Shown here piece after piece: positions 45,277 to 59,100 of a stretch of 64,000 bases of DNA. Made by a program: the position numbers and the translations under genes. Numbering within the stretch: position 1 is the first letter of the stretch; each line of letters starts with the position of its first letter. The stretch is from Silene conica (taxonomy: Eukaryota; Streptophyta; Magnoliopsida; Caryophyllales; Caryophyllaceae), in contig CM055319.2 in assembly GCA_029255685.2 (NCBI GenBank), forward strand, positions 33,257,068 to 33,321,067, in the 5' to 3' direction. Below the pieces are notes generated by a model. The model had not been told where the DNA came from and did not search any database. It saw nothing but the letters and a program-made list of their open reading frames with translations.

Positions 45277-45728
45277 AAGTGTACTCCTGAACTTTGCTAC
45301 TTTCCACATGGTGGTAACAAATATTTTAAGTTTGTGCACATAATAGCCTTTTATGTTTAGTTTTCAAGCACAAATGCACAATAAGGCATTTATGTCGTTG
45401 TAAAAAAATTGAATCAAGCATAACTCCTAGATCGAAATTCAAATTAAGCCAATTTTTGGATCTACGATTATCTCCTCATAATTTATAATCTAGGAAAAAA
45501 AATTCTCGACTAACATCTTCTGAGACTTTTTTACGAAAACATCAAATCAAACATAATTTTGATCTTAAATTTCCAAATAACTATTTTCATCATATCAAAT
45601 TATAGATTTCAAAAAGATAATCTAAGTAAAAAAATTGTGCACTTCGGAGTTATGGACTATAATTTATGCTTAAAAATTAAATACCATGTGCAATATGACA
45701 AAGTTTAAGGATACCACATGAATTTACC
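45277..45728. mobile_element. MITE-like element with diverged inverted repeats
   Basis: About 450 bp with imperfect terminal inverted repeats of about 55 bp. The left end includes CTGAACTTTG...CCACATGGT; the right end, read inversely, includes TTAAACTTTG...GCACATGGT. The target duplication is not clear, so the superfamily is not assigned. Confidence 0.5.
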
Positions 45729-45810
45729 TATTTAAATAAAAGAAAACTTTTGGACTAAAACTCAGGTGTATAAAATAGCATTGATGAGATCACTCTCCAG
45801 TGGAAAAATG

Positions 45811-45836
45811 TATCGGTATCGGTATCGGTATCGGTA
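45811..45836. repeat. TATCGG microsatellite
   Basis: Four full TATCGG units plus a partial one, 3' of the NDC1 gene. Confidence 0.9.
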
Positions 45837-46071
45837 TGAAGAGGACACCCTGTCTCACACAACAGTTATACTAAAAATCAGCCTACCAAGCTGCTGAAGA
45901 AATACACGCCACGAAATCAAACCCTGTGAGCTATCGCTTCTGGATTGAATTAGCACAATCAGTTTGTTTGTCAGCCATATTGATGCCCACATTCAGTAAT
46001 TGTCAACAATGTAACATTTTTCACTCTATAAGGCTAAGATAGAAACACTTAAGTACACGCGATTCGTTCCA

Positions 46072-49000
46072 CTAGCTCGCTTGAAAATTCAGAAAAAATT
46101 GCAGTTTTCTCACCAAAAGTTCACGGGATCCATAGACCAGCTTCCCATTGCTCAGCCAGTCCTCTAAAAGGCCAAGTTTAGAACTCGAGAGCATCTCGTC
46201 ATGAAACTCCAATACTATAGAGTAAATGGATGTCTTTAACACATCTGCTAATGCATAGGACTTCAAATGGGCTGGGCTGCCTCGCTTTTTGTTCATGGCT
46301 GTAGCGATTTCTCTCCTAGCTGTACTGTTAGTGACCCACTTAATGCCAGCAGGGCCTAGCATATAACTAGGTGATTGCAAATTTATCTTCTTTCCCATGA
46401 AAGTTTCGACGGCAAGCAGACACGCGATTAAAGTTGATAATACAGTTGCGTGGCTCCCTGAAAGTTGAGCAACCCCAAACCTGTCTTCCTTGTGCGAGTG
46501 TACCTCAAGTGATGCTATAGCTTGGGCACACCATGCATACAACTGCACAAGGGAAAAAATGAATGTCTCAAAAAATGTCAGCGGCTACCCTCAGATGTAA
46601 AGCCACATGAGCGAATAACAGGTTTGGGGCAATTGTACATGATGACGTTGATCAATCTCATGGCTTTATTTGTTCTTGCTTTAATAGAACTAAGATTTCA
46701 TGTAATGTGAAATATTATATCTTTCGAATTTGGAATTGTAAAATTTTAGTTTTAGGTAATCTAATTTTTTTCTCCGTCAATTTACTTTTGTTTCATTTTT
46801 TTTCCACAAAAATTATTCTTTCTTTTTGGGAAAAAACTATCCATTTCAAAATTTAATTTATAGGTAAGGAAGAGAAGAGTAGTGAATATTTACAACTAAA
46901 AGTATGTGTTGGTGATAATTATAAAGTCAGTTGGTCTTACTTGTGACGGGTCGGGTGGAGAGACGGATAATGACACTCACAAAATGAATAGGGGGGACAA
47001 GGTGGGGCTACCTCATGTGCTTCCCTCTCTCCTCTAAATGGGCATTTTGTGAGACAAAATGGGCATCCGTCACTCCGAAGTGACGGATATCTCCCGTCTT
47101 CTTTGAGATTTTGTGTTATAAAGTTGGGCTAAGCTGGGGTGGTGGATGAGAGAGAATGCTGAGAGAGAGTGACGTGAAGATTGGTGAATAATATTCGTTG
47201 TCATGGATAATCTAAAATATATGATCTTCAAGACTTCCCATCTAAATTGAACTATGTAATCATATGCCTATATCACTAGAAATACAACAAAAAAGTAATG
47301 ATGGCTCTCATATAAGAGTAAGCAGAAGTACACCTTTGGGGAACACTCTTGTCTTACAATAAGTTTCACACTTTCTATTTTTAAACCCTCTCACAATAAC
47401 ATACACGATTTCTTAACAGGTAAACTTTGAATAGTTTTGTCACTATATACAATAAATGTCACTCGCTTTACTCCTTTTTTCCACTCAAAGTAGTGCCCCC
47501 TTAAACACCCTTCTATTTTTGTCCTTAATTCTTGTGCTAAGATGGATGTGTGCCTTACTTTTACAGAAAGATTACTCTCACGCCAACGTTCACTTAGCAT
47601 CAAGAATATTCGACTGCAATTTTCCAAATCTTTATTCCATTTTTTTACAGGAATAATTTTTTAACACTTGCTGTGATTCTTCTTTAGGATAAACCACATT
47701 TATCTTTGTCACCGAAAAAAAAATCGTTTCTCTCTATGTATAACTAGAGACACAGAAATGAAGTTCAAAAAACATTAAAAGAGGCAGTAAAGAAAAGTCT
47801 GTATACCTGGAAGTCACCGAATGCTTCAAGAATTTCAGAACTTAGACGAATATCATTAGGTGAGCTTAGTTGATGAGATAGCTTGTTTACATTATCAGCT
47901 GAACTTGCTAAGCCTTCAGCTATCTTTGATCCAAGCTGCTCTAATGGCCTCAAGCAAATGGCAACAACTTGCTTGTATGTCTCACCAGTTTCCTCGAAAA
48001 AGGCAGTTCGACGCCATGGGTCAATGTTACTTCCACAAACCATGCTCAAGTCAAGATATGCAAGATACTGCAAAAGAGATCTAGGGCAACTCTCCTCCAA
48101 AGTGATAAGAAGTGGTTCACAAGCATTGGGTTCCATAACCGCAGATCCTTTCACCGGTGCAAATGCAAATCTTTTTGTGTGTAGAACCTATACAATCATC
48201 CCAGAAGTACCAGTTAAACTAGAGCCCAGTCAGTTAGCAGCAAGCTTAATTGTTTATGAATGCCAAAAAACTAGAGCAACAAACACAGTTGAGAGCTATA
48301 GTTGTTTCACTGTAAAAGCCTGCACTAGAAGACAAGACATTATCAATAACATGCAATCCTCTCTCTAAACATGATGACAACAGTACCCCTAATTTTGGCC
48401 TCTGAAACCTCTAATGGCCCTAAACACACAGCACAGAATAATACGATTCTGGCATACTGAAAAACTCGGGAAAACCATTCAACAACTGTCTCAAGTCAAG
48501 GAAATAATGTAAGAAGGAAAGGCCACAAAATATTAGCAACTGAAAAAGAAAATGAAAGCTGAAAACTCAAAAGACATGACTACATAGACCACAAACTAGA
48601 ATCAGTCATCTGGCATATACCGGAGTGAAATCAAAGAATTTACATGCATGGAACAGAGATGGAAGATATGTAAAACTAAATGAGCACAAACCAATATGAT
48701 GTCAAGCTCAATCATAGAAAATAAATTTAACATATAATAATATGCATGTCATACCAATTTACAACATACCTTATGCAAATGCAGCACCAGTTCCGACGAA
48801 AAAACTACTGCAAGAATTCCTATATAACAGATGACCTGCTCCACAAAAAATCTTCCCGCAGCTTGCCTAAGATGCTGATCAGGCAAGAGCCAAACAGCAG
48901 TGCCAGAAAACAAGAAGGACACCGCAGAGATACTCAAAGCTTGTTTAAAAGCGGAAGGGATCCCCATCTTATAGCTGAAGAAAGGTGGTCGCTGTAATAA

Positions 49001-52000
49001 AAGAAATTTAGTTGAACAATTGTCATTGTAAGACTTGAGAATCGCCTTGCCTATCGTGGTACTAAGTTCACAAACTATTACAGCAGACATTGATAGAAAA
49101 TCAATAAGTAAACATGACATCAACAATTAAGCCACAGACACAACCAAACCAGGAGAAAATTAAATAGGTAAAATTAACATGAACAAAGTAGCCATAATGA
49201 TTGCCAACTACAACCTATTTATCAAACTGGTGTACATATTAGTCAGTATAATCGACCTTCAGTTACAAATTAGATACAAAAGGCAAGTAAAGATGATAAG
49301 CTCATATTTTTACTACCTTTTTAGCATGTTTTTGTGAAATAAAGCGGCACTTTGGAGCGGTTTCATGTGATTTACATCATTTATACTAATTCCGAGTGTC
49401 AATGTTATAACGGAGGTTTTGATGCGGTTTCAAGTGGTGCATTATGCCTAACAAGTACCAAGGAAGACTAGGAGAAAAGGTACAAAAGATAAATGAAGAA
49501 GCCATCCAAAGGAAGAAGGAAAGAAATCAAAAGGAGTCCAGCAAGAAAAGTGAACCGTTTCTGCCCAGAAAACGCACCGTGCGCCTTTCTCTGGGGTTCC
49601 ACAATTTTGATTACAGGCTTGCACTTACTTAAAGCCCATTGTTTTCACTATGTCTAGGATATAAATAGGGTGATTACATTAGGTTTTCATCATCTATCAT
49701 CTCACATTTCATTTTAAGAAAGAAAAGTTCTAATTTTTGGATAATCATCTTTTTAATTGTGTTTCTAGAGCTACTATGGAGAACTAATCTCCTTTCTTAA
49801 TTCAGCCCAAAAGGTGTAAACTTTGGTTCTAAGACACTCTAATCTTGTTATTATTTTTGTTAATCCCTTGTGTTTAGTAGTTGGATTTTTGGAAATCTTG
49901 TTTGATTAAAGTAATTAAGTGTGATTTCCTTGTTACTTCACCTTGCACATTTCCTTGATTCTTGTTGTTAGGTTGTTAAGTGTGATTTCCTTACAATTGA
50001 TTTATGCAACACCTTGTAATTAGGCTAATGAATGTGATTTCTTCTTAGCTTGACCAACAAGAAAGGGGTTAACTTGTGATTAGGCATTAATTGTGTTCAT
50101 TATGCATAATCTCCCTTATTGAATCTCTATTGTTTTTATCTTCTTGTTAGTTAAACCAATGTATGTGATTTCTACTTAAACTAATGAGTTGGGTTTATGA
50201 TTAAGTGTAATTTCCCTGTCATTAATCATTATTAAGGAGGTTTAGAAGATTAATCTTCACAATAAGGTAATTGGGGAATTGATTGTGTCTAGGATCGACC
50301 AAAGTGGTTCACTAATTTGGGTTGGATTAAGTTCTTCTCTCTATTGATAAATTTCCATCTTTTCATTTGTTTGCTTGTTTACTTTGCTCCATTCTCTTCT
50401 TTGAATTGTGAACTTAAAACCAAACCAAACCAAACCAAACCAACCCACCCCCCCCCCCCCCCCCTTTACAAATTTGTCTCTTAATTTATTGCAATTACTC
50501 TTTTGGAGACCGTTTACAAATCTCCCCTTCTCTTGGGTTCGACCCTTACTTTCCACTCTACTTTAGTTTAATTAGTAGGCAATTAGTGAGGTTATAAATT
50601 ATTGGCAAAACAATGATTTTTTTATCAGCTTCATCATTGACAGACAGACAGTTAATGGATAGACAAACACAAGCTGGCTTGAGAGTGACAATTACGTATT
50701 CCCTCATTCAATTGGATTCACTACATTTTAAGAGCCAAGTGGAAGGGTATTTGCCTAAATTTGACGATGAAGATAAATAAAGATGAGGTAACGGAGATAT
50801 TTCATCTTTATCGAGTTAAAACTAACCCAAAAAAGGATTGGTGTCTAGGAATTTGAGAAAGTTCCCCTTAGTCCCTCATTTGTCCTTTCACCACAACTGA
50901 AGAGTTAAGCTCATATGTCTCATCTTCGCTAATGATTTGATGTTCGATCCTTCATGTGACAATCACATTTACATGTCTCAAAAAAGTAGTTGTGTGTGCA
51001 TTCAAGTTTCCAAGGTAGATTAATTGGAGTTCATGTATCATTCATGCTGCTCAAAAAATTAATGAACGTGCTTACCTTTCAAACATCTAGGGAGTCCTCG
51101 CGACTCAGCTAAGGTCCAAAAAAGTGTGTTGTATTCAATCCGCAGGATCAAGCATTTTATCAACTGGTGTGCAGAAGTCTTTCTTATTTATACTGGTAAG
51201 ATTCAATTCAACAACTCAACTACATTTGGTGTAAAGACAATCTCATGTGCCAGCCTTCTATTTCAAAGGAATCTTGATGAAAAATAATGAAATTTGAAAG
51301 AACTTTTAGTGGAACTCAGCTACTGCCCAGAAAAAAATGTTATTTAAAAGCTGAAGCAGCTCTTGTATGCCTATTGCGTAGACAAGGAGAAATGGTTACA
51401 TATCAAGGAAATCCTAGCAACATATAAACCTCTATTAGTCAAATAGATGTGGGAAATCTGTAATCATGATAAGAGGCTGCATAGAAGAAATGTAACTGGA
51501 ATGCGATCCAACCAATGCTTCATAAGGCTGGCTGGCAGAAGGGAAAAGGTGAAGGAAAATTATTCAGAGTTCAGAAATGGATCAAAGGTGGATATTCAGC
51601 ATTGGTCCTGCATATACTTTGTTTCACAGAAAGAACAAAACAATTCGGTGACCTTTGAAAGGAACCTGGAACAAGTTAGGGATCTCCAAAGACAAGTTAA
51701 TAGACAGTGTCCAAGTCCTCAGATGACTAAGGAATAGCAATAGTGATGATTTTACAGATGCTAGAATGCATATATATTCTTTTTTTCTTTTCTGTTTATG
51801 TTAAATTCTTACTACCCTTTGATGCGGATTAAGAGAAAGTATAGAATAAATTCTGTTTTCAATGACTGATGGTAGTTATAAAAAACTAGAGGAACAAATA
51901 GCAAGCTGATATACAGAATTTAAGAAACCTGGCAGCTAATTCTTTGTTTTATGTTCTAAGTTTGTACACACAAAAACTTACCCAAGTAGAAATATGGCAA

Positions 52001-53251
52001 TTCCATGAATAGCTTAAAATGGACAATGTAGCATTGGCAGTTAATGGCATGTTTAGGAATCAGAAATTATGAATTGAAGTTTTGTGATGAATATTTTTTG
52101 TGACCTCGAGCCGGAGCCCCATGATTTGCCAATTGAAATTCGGAATTAAATTACACGTGATCTCCAAACAAATTTCTGAAATTGGATTTAGAATTGAATC
52201 AGAACATTTTAATTTCTACAATTGAAATCATGAAGATGAAATCAGTCCCGCGTTTCAAACATTATCTAAATGGAAAACTTAACAATTCAAGGTAAACGGA
52301 GGGAGGGGTAGCTAATTTCGTTCAGTAATCCACATATAAAGACTAACATTGATACATCAAAGTCTGAAAAGCATTTTCAAACGGCAACTGATTACAAAAG
52401 ATTTTGATTTAAAAAAATTATGCGACTATATATTACTAGAGTAAAACATGAGTAACATGTACTACTTTCGTCATATTTTTAACTGGCACATACAAAAAAA
52501 CAAACACTCCCTAAAATAAACCTCGCATACGAATGGGGCAGAGGGAGTAGTTAATAATACTTACACATTGTCATTTGTAAAGTCTAATAGATAAAGCTAG
52601 TGTTTCAGAGACATCAAATACTGCAACAACGCAACAATTTCATCCACCATTAACAATAGAGACGATATATGAGAAATAGTAAAGTAAAATAAAATAAAAT
52701 AAAATAAAATAGGTATTTACCTGAACGATAGGGAAAAGCAGCAAATAGCGTCGATTAAAAACACAGTAAAGTCCATAAACAAAACCAGCCACAAAACCTC
52801 TGAACCCAAAGAGAGTGATAACTGGAGCGAAAGAGTGAGAAGAGCAGGTCCCAGCAACGGCAAGAAGGCCGATAAAACCGGAAACGCTGGTGGCGCAAAG
52901 TAGGAGGAAGATAGCGAAAGTAACCCTGGCACGGGAGATAAAGGCGGCATCGGAAGGGGGAGTAGAGGTGAAGATGATGCGGAGGAGGCAGAGTGCGAGG
53001 TCAGGAAGCGAAGCGGGACGACGGAAAGAGGGAGAGGAAAGATTGTGGAGTGAGAGAGAGAAGATGAGGGAGGAGAAGAGGAAGGAGAGGAGAGAGAGGA
53101 TGGTGAGGAAAGAGGGAATGAAACGGAAAGTAGTGAGGGGGGATAAGAGAAGGGTTCTGGTTAAGATGAAAATGAAGGTCGATTGGATTGTTTGCCATAT
53201 GAGGAAGGAGATGAAGCGGTTGTTGATAATCGTGTTTGCTACCGGAGACAT
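46072..53251 (-). CDS. NDC1: Nucleoporin NDC1 (4 exons)
   Basis: Exons: 53251-52721, 48991-48770, 48187-47807 and 46542-46072; every intron is GT...AG and phase 0. The product is 534 residues, usual for plant NDC1. NDC1 is a membrane nucleoporin that anchors the nuclear pore complex. The N-terminal half holds six hydrophobic segments (about 14-36, 44-68, 109-134, 143-165, 193-212, 228-248). The C-terminal half is soluble and carries conserved stretches such as [37 protein letters not shown] and [18 protein letters not shown]. The ATG at 53251 ([20 protein letters not shown]) was chosen because the only upstream in-frame reading lacks an ATG. The frame is clean throughout and it looks functional. 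Introns are 3.7 kb, 0.58 kb and 1.26 kb; the first contains an LTR-like insertion. Confidence 0.92.
46543..47806 (-). other. NDC1 intron 3
   Basis: GTATAC donor and TGTGCAG acceptor. It contains a GC-richer block at about 46930-47110 with the hairpin CCGTCACT...AGTGACGG (47068-47087), probably a decayed MITE; its ends could not be fixed. Confidence 0.7.
49294..50627 (+). mobile_element. Probable gypsy-type solo LTR in NDC1 intron 1
   Basis: Starts TGATAAGCTCATATTTT and ends TTTTTTTATCA, 1334 bp. The start resembles that of the solo LTR at 35393 (TGATGAGCTATATTTT), and both have matching inverse ends (TGATRA...TCA). A TATA-like GATATAAATAGGG lies near 49660. It has no coding DNA. No target duplication is visible (AAAGA against GCTTC), so the edges or origin are less certain. 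It holds an (AAACC)n tract and a 17-C run (50417-50464). Confidence 0.55.
50417..50464. repeat. CAAAC microsatellite and poly-C run
   Basis: Several ACCAA units followed by CAACCCA and 17 consecutive C bases (50448-50464), within the LTR-like block. The length of the C run may be unreliable because homopolymers are error-prone in sequencing. Confidence 0.85.
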
Positions 53252-53739
53252 GGTGGTGGACTGGTGCTTGTTTAGTTGTTTTCCAGGAAACCTCAGTTTA
53301 ATGGTGCTCACTGCTCAATTGCAGAAGCGGGAATTTTGTTGAATTCTGATTTCTTCCCCCTCGGCCTTGTTAGGTTTTCGAAATTTTGCAAACCAGGCAC
53401 ATTGCACATACACTACAGTGTCAGTCATACATGATACACCAACCCCTTTCAATAATGTTTAAATAAATCATTTTTGTGTCTTAGCCGACTGCAAAATGTG
53501 CTCTTAATAATACCACCAATGGTTTGAAGTTTGAAGCAAAAAAATTACTTGTATCTTCTATTTCTCTTTTCGTTTTGGTTCAATTATATTGATTTTTCCT
53601 TTTTCTTCCTTTCGACAACTTTCTGTGGTTCAAAATCAATTTAATGTGGAGTCTTATGTATTGTGTGATCCAAATTGATTCTCTTATTTCTTGTGTCAAA
53701 ATCAAGAGTGAACAAAACAAGACATAGGAGGGAGTACTA
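53252..53739. other. 5' flank of NDC1
   Basis: No further gene is seen. No convincing TATA box was found. ATAGGAGGGAGTA at about 53724-53736 looks like one end of a Stowaway MITE whose other end is not evident. Confidence 0.5.
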
Positions 53740-54272
53740 GTTGTGGCTAGGGATGGCAGTGGGTCGGGTACCCAACCCAGACCCTTAGGGTCGGACCCTA
53801 ACGGGTCGGGTATGGGTCAGCATTTTTTAGGCCCACTCGGGTATGGGTCGGGTATAAAAACTTCGGGTCCGGGTCCGGATCTTGGTCTTGGGACACTACC
53901 CGACCCTTAGACCCTTATATTTATTAAAAGAAAAAAAAAGAAAAACAAAAAACACACATACGAACGTCAATAACCCAATTAATACACACAAACAGATGAC
54001 CCTTATTAGTTATCATTAATATACTATACGCATATCCAAATAATCATTAAGAATAACGAGGAAATTGATGAAAATGATGAGTTTGGGTACGGTAAATGAT
54101 ATAATTTAGGGTCGGGTACGGGTAATAATCCAAATAACCTAGACTTTGTAATACTTTAATCAAAACTTTGTAATTTAATTCGAACTTTGGTACATTTTAT
54201 TGAACTCGTTAAGAAAAATTGGACCCTAGGGTAGACCCTACCCGGACCGAGACCCATTAGGGTCGGGTATGG

Positions 54273-55270
54273 TGTGGGGAATAAAGCATGTATTCGCCCT
54301 AAACTTGCAGGATTATAATGAAAATTACAGTTGTGAATATTGTCATAAGATAAATAAAAACATGAAAACGAATACAACCTTGGGTCCTTGCTTGAATAGG
54401 CCTAAGAACAGGAATTAAAGTAAATTCCCTCCTATAACTTGCACCCAAGACTTAGATTGAGACGATGCCGCATGTGCTAGAAATCCTCTCCAACTGCCTT
54501 GCAATATAGGGAGAGCTATTGAGGTTTTAGATGTGAGATCTGAGGTTTTGGGAGAAGAGTGCTCTCAAAACCCTAATTTTCTTTGAGATTTGTTTTACAG
54601 TGAAACAAGAGTTACCTGACATAAGGAGAGTCCTCCTCTTATGTAGCTCTTGGCCGAAATTTCGAATAGGGTAGGAGTGGGCTTTCCACTCTTACCTTAT
54701 TCTAATTCGTGATTCGACCCATTTAGCTAAAATTTATTCGCGGGTTTTATTTATAAATCGTATACATGTTATCAGATATTAATGCAGTCGATGTATTAAT
54801 AATGGTCTGATAAAATTACGATATTGTATAATTACCCAAATTAATATAACTGTTTATATTAATACGCGAAATTAATATTCGATCAAATATAACCGTTTAT
54901 ATTTAATTTTACGAATTAATCATGTAATCCGTATTAGCTAAAATTATTTAATCCGTATTAAATAATAATCTCAACATCTTATTGACTAATTTAATAGTCA
55001 ATACCTCTGACTAACTGTTTAGTCGTATCCGGCATAAATGTGATTGTATTTTCATACCTTCACATCTCTCAAACGTGTCCTATAGGTGTGACGTATAGGG
55101 ACCAGTTGATCACCGCCATCCGTATGACAATAACGTCAAACTTATCTAGCAAGCCAACCGTTATTGATAAACGTGGATCAACTGGTAATAATACAGAAGT
55201 ATGCCCTTGTGATCCTTAAAGAGATTTAATAAGTCATTGTACTTAATTGTCAAGGACACCAGCCCCAACA
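54273..55270 (-). repeat. 3' LTR of copia B
   Basis: 998 bp, TGTGGGGAAT...CCCCAACA on the plus strand. The purine tract AGTGGGAGAT (minus strand) lies at 55271-55280. Confidence 0.94.
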
Positions 55271-56133
55271 ATCTCCCACTTGTCTGTACAAGGGTATGTG
55301 CAATGACGTTATCACACTACATGTGGAGGACACAAGGCTCCAACAAACTCCCACTTGTCCGTACAAGTGTAGGTGCGATAACCGATTCTCATATCCTTTT
55401 AAAATTTCTCCCACTCAATGTAAGACAATTTGCAAATCCGCATTCGTAAAGGTCGTATCTCACAAGCGATCTGTATCAAGAGTGGTTTCCCCGACTAGAG
55501 AGTAACTTAACTGATAAAACGAATCTGTATTCGAGCATGGCCATGCATTTCAATTACTACTCCTCGAGTGGCCCTGAGAAATGATAAAATCCTGATAAGG
55601 GTTTGGATATTTCCCTCAACTCGAATCCTGCCGATATCGCGCAGCATGAAATAACCCAGAAAAAATCCTCTTGGCCCCTGTTACGATGACCGTGGGAAAG
55701 AAACCAAAGTTACCCAAAATCTGCCTTAATCTCAAGAGACAGTTGAAAGTCAAAAGACTCGACTCTAAGGAACACTATGGAGGTCCTATCCACGACCTGG
55801 CACCTAATGTTATAAAACATTTAGGACTCCATAACGTTGTCACGGGGTGTCCTACGAGATATCCGTATAACTCGCCTTTGTGATTGGTCAGTCATCCGCG
55901 TGACTTATGGCTCGTTGAACCCACCATCAACCAACGTCACAAAATGATTACCTGAGTTATCAGCTCAAGTGGGTAATCAAGGACTAAAACGATGTAATGT
56001 AATTCAGTTCACTTTGTGGTGTTCAAAATTGGCGTACAATTCCACATGAAAAACAAAACATTATATATCATAACAATGAGGTTGGATAGAGTACACGAGA
56101 AAATGAATTATTACATGAATTCATAAAAGAGTA
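55271..56133 (-). other. 3' noncoding region of copia B
   Basis: No gene is seen. Nearly identical to 20070-20960 in copia A. Confidence 0.75.
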
Positions 56134-59100
56134 CTACAACTTAGGAACACATCTAATTCCCATGGAATGAATGTGCCCTTCATGCTTATCACGTGGTAAT
56201 GCTTTAGTGAGAGGATTAGCTATGTTGTCATCCGTAGCGATCTTATCAATGAAAATCTCCTTTTGGTCCACGTAATCTCTGATTAGATGAGATTTCCGTT
56301 GTACATGCCTAGCCTTGTTGCTAGACTTATGCTCCTTAGCTTGGAAGATGACACCTTTATTATCACAATAAACGGTGATTGGGTCATTCGAACTAGGCAC
56401 TACTGATAGTCCTTGTAAGAATTGACGCATCCATATTGCTTCCTTAGCTGCTTCTGAGGCGGCATAGTACTCAGACTCAGTCGTAGAATCTGCTGTAACA
56501 CTCTGTTTAGAACTTTTCCAGCTGACAGCAGCGCCATTAAGAGTAAAAACTAATCCAGACTGAGATTTCGAGTCATCTCGATCCGTTTGGAAGCTAGCAT
56601 CTGCGTAACCCGTGGCGCAGAGCGTTGAGTCGCCTCCATAAGTCAATCCCCAATCTTTAGTCCTCCATAGGTACTTAAGAATGTTTTTCACGGCCATCCA
56701 GTGTTGTTCACCTGGATGAGCTTGAAATCGACTTGTCATACTCAATGCATATGCAACGTCTGGACGTGTGCATATCATGGCATACATGATCGATCCTATT
56801 GCCGAAGCATAAGGAATCCGACTCATGCGCTCTTTCTCTTCCAATGTCTTAGCTTCTTGAGATTTGCTCAAGTGAAGCCCACTAGTCATAGGAAGGAACC
56901 CTTTCTTGGAGTTCGTCATGCTGAATCTCTCTAGAATCTTATCTATGTAAGACTCCTGACTGAGAGACAACATCCGTCGTGATCTATCCCTGTAGATACG
57001 GATGCCCAAAATTCTTTGTGCCTCTCCCATATCTTTCATCTGGAAATGGTTTTTCAACCATGCTTTAACCGAAGAAAGGAGAGGTATGTCATTCCCAATC
57101 AAGAGTATGTCGTCGACATACAGTACTAGGAATACAATCTTGCTCCCACTCGACTTGATATAGAGACATGGTTCCTCGACTGATCGAACGAATCCATTCT
57201 CTTTTATCACTTGGTCGAAGCGATGATTCCAACTCCGCGATGCTTGCTTAAGTCCATATATGGAACGCTTAAGCTTGCAAACCTTCTTAGGATGTGCTGG
57301 ATCAATAAAACCCTCGGGTTGTACCATGTACAACTCTTCCTCCAAATAATCGTTTAAGAAGGCGGTTTTAACGTCCATTTGCCATATTTCATAGTCATGA
57401 AATACGGCGATCGCTAAGATAATCCGAATGGAACGTAGCATGACTACGGGTGCAAAGATCTCATCATAGTGCAAGCCTGGCACTTGGGTGAAACCTTTAG
57501 CAACTAGTCTTGCCTTGTGGATATCTTGTTTACCTTCCACGGCATGCTTTATATTGTAAAGACATTTGCATTGAAGGGGGCGTACCTTTGCAGGTAAGTC
57601 CACAAGATCCCACACGTTGTTCTCATACATGGAGTCCATCTCGGATTGCATGGCTTCTAGCCATAGCTTTGAGTCAGAACTGGTCATGGCACCTTTATAG
57701 GTTGAGGGTTCATTACCCTCTAGAAGTAAGACGTCATCCATATCATGTTCCTCGACCATACCAATGTATCTGTCCGGAGGAATGGAGACTCTTCCCGACC
57801 TCCTAGGTTCCTCAGGAATATCTACCGCAGCCTCGGTTGAAGGAACTGTTTCCTCCAATGGTTGCTCAGTAGTTGGTTCTTGAACCTCCGATAAATCGAA
57901 GGTTCTATTACTCGACTTGTTCTCGAGAAATTCTTTCTCTAAGAACGTCGCACTAGCCGCAACAAAAACACGTTGTTCGGTTGGCGAGTAGAAGTAATGA
58001 CCAAAAGTTCCCTTTGGATAGCCTATAAAGTATGTCTTGACCGATCGCGGGCCGAGCTTATCCTCGTGTCTCCACTTGACATAAGCCTCGCAGCCCCAAA
58101 CCCGAATAAAGGACAAGTTAGGGACCGTTCCCTTCCATAATTCGTATGGAGACTTGTCAACAGCTTTAGACGGACTTCGGTTAAGTATTAGAGCGGCCGA
58201 CAAAAGAGCATAGCCCCACAATGAATCAGGCACAACGGTGTGACTCATCATGGATCGAACCATATCAAGTAAAGTTCGATTTCTCCGTTCGGACACACCA
58301 TTTAATTGTGGTGTTCCAGGTGGAGTCAACTGTAGCACGATGCCACAGTCTTTAAGGTGTTGATCAAACTCGTGTGAAAGATACTCACCACCACGATCAG
58401 AACGTAGTGCTTTAATCTTTCTTCCCAGCTGGTTCTGTACCCGATTCTGGTATTCTTTGAACTTGTCAAAGGATTCACTTTTATGCTTCATTAAGTAGAC
58501 ATAGCCATATCTACTCAAATCATCCGTGAAAGTGATGAAATACCTATAGCCTTCTCGTGCGTTGATCGACATAGGGCCACATACGTCCGTATGTATGAGT
58601 CCTAATAGGTCGGCAGCGCGCATTCCAACACCTTTGAAGGAAATACGAGTCATCTTACCGATGAGACATGATTCACACGTGCCATATGATTCGAAATCAA
58701 AGGGCGAGATAGCTCCATTCTGTATGAGCTGTTTTACGCGTTTCTCATTTATGTGTCCCATACGACAATGCCATAGGTAAGTTTGATCTTTGTCACCTAC
58801 CTTTAATTTCTTATTATTCACATGTAATATTTCGGTGGTTTGATCTAAAACATAAATTCCATTCATGGAAACTGCCTTGCCATAAATCATATTGTGTAAG
58901 GAGAAAATACAGCTATTATTCTCTATTACAAATGAAAAACCGAGTTTGTCAAGCGCAGAAACTGAAATAATGTTTTTGGACAAACAAGGAACATAATAAC
59001 AGTTATATAAAGATAACTTGAATCCACTTGGAAGCTGGATCACGTATGTTCCCCTCGAGATTGCAGCAACACGGGCTCCATTCCCGACACGCAGGTCAAC

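Larger units (their letters stand above)
48992..52720 (-). other. NDC1 intron 1
   Basis: 3.7 kb, donor CAG/GTAAATAC, acceptor ATTACAG. It holds an LTR-like block (49294-50627), a probable Stowaway remnant near 52457-52549 (ends TACTACTTTCGTC and GGCAGAGGGAGTA), and a TAAAA microsatellite beside the donor (52683-52711). No other gene is seen in 50628-52456. Confidence 0.85.

Noticed and set aside
46930-47110. MITE in NDC1 intron 3
   Set aside because: There is a hairpin and GC-rich block, but inverted ends and target duplication could not be matched.
52890-53342. Plus-strand open frame of 150 residues
   Set aside because: Antisense to NDC1 exon 1. The minus strand gives the conserved membrane protein, while the plus strand gives low-complexity R/K/E-rich sequence.
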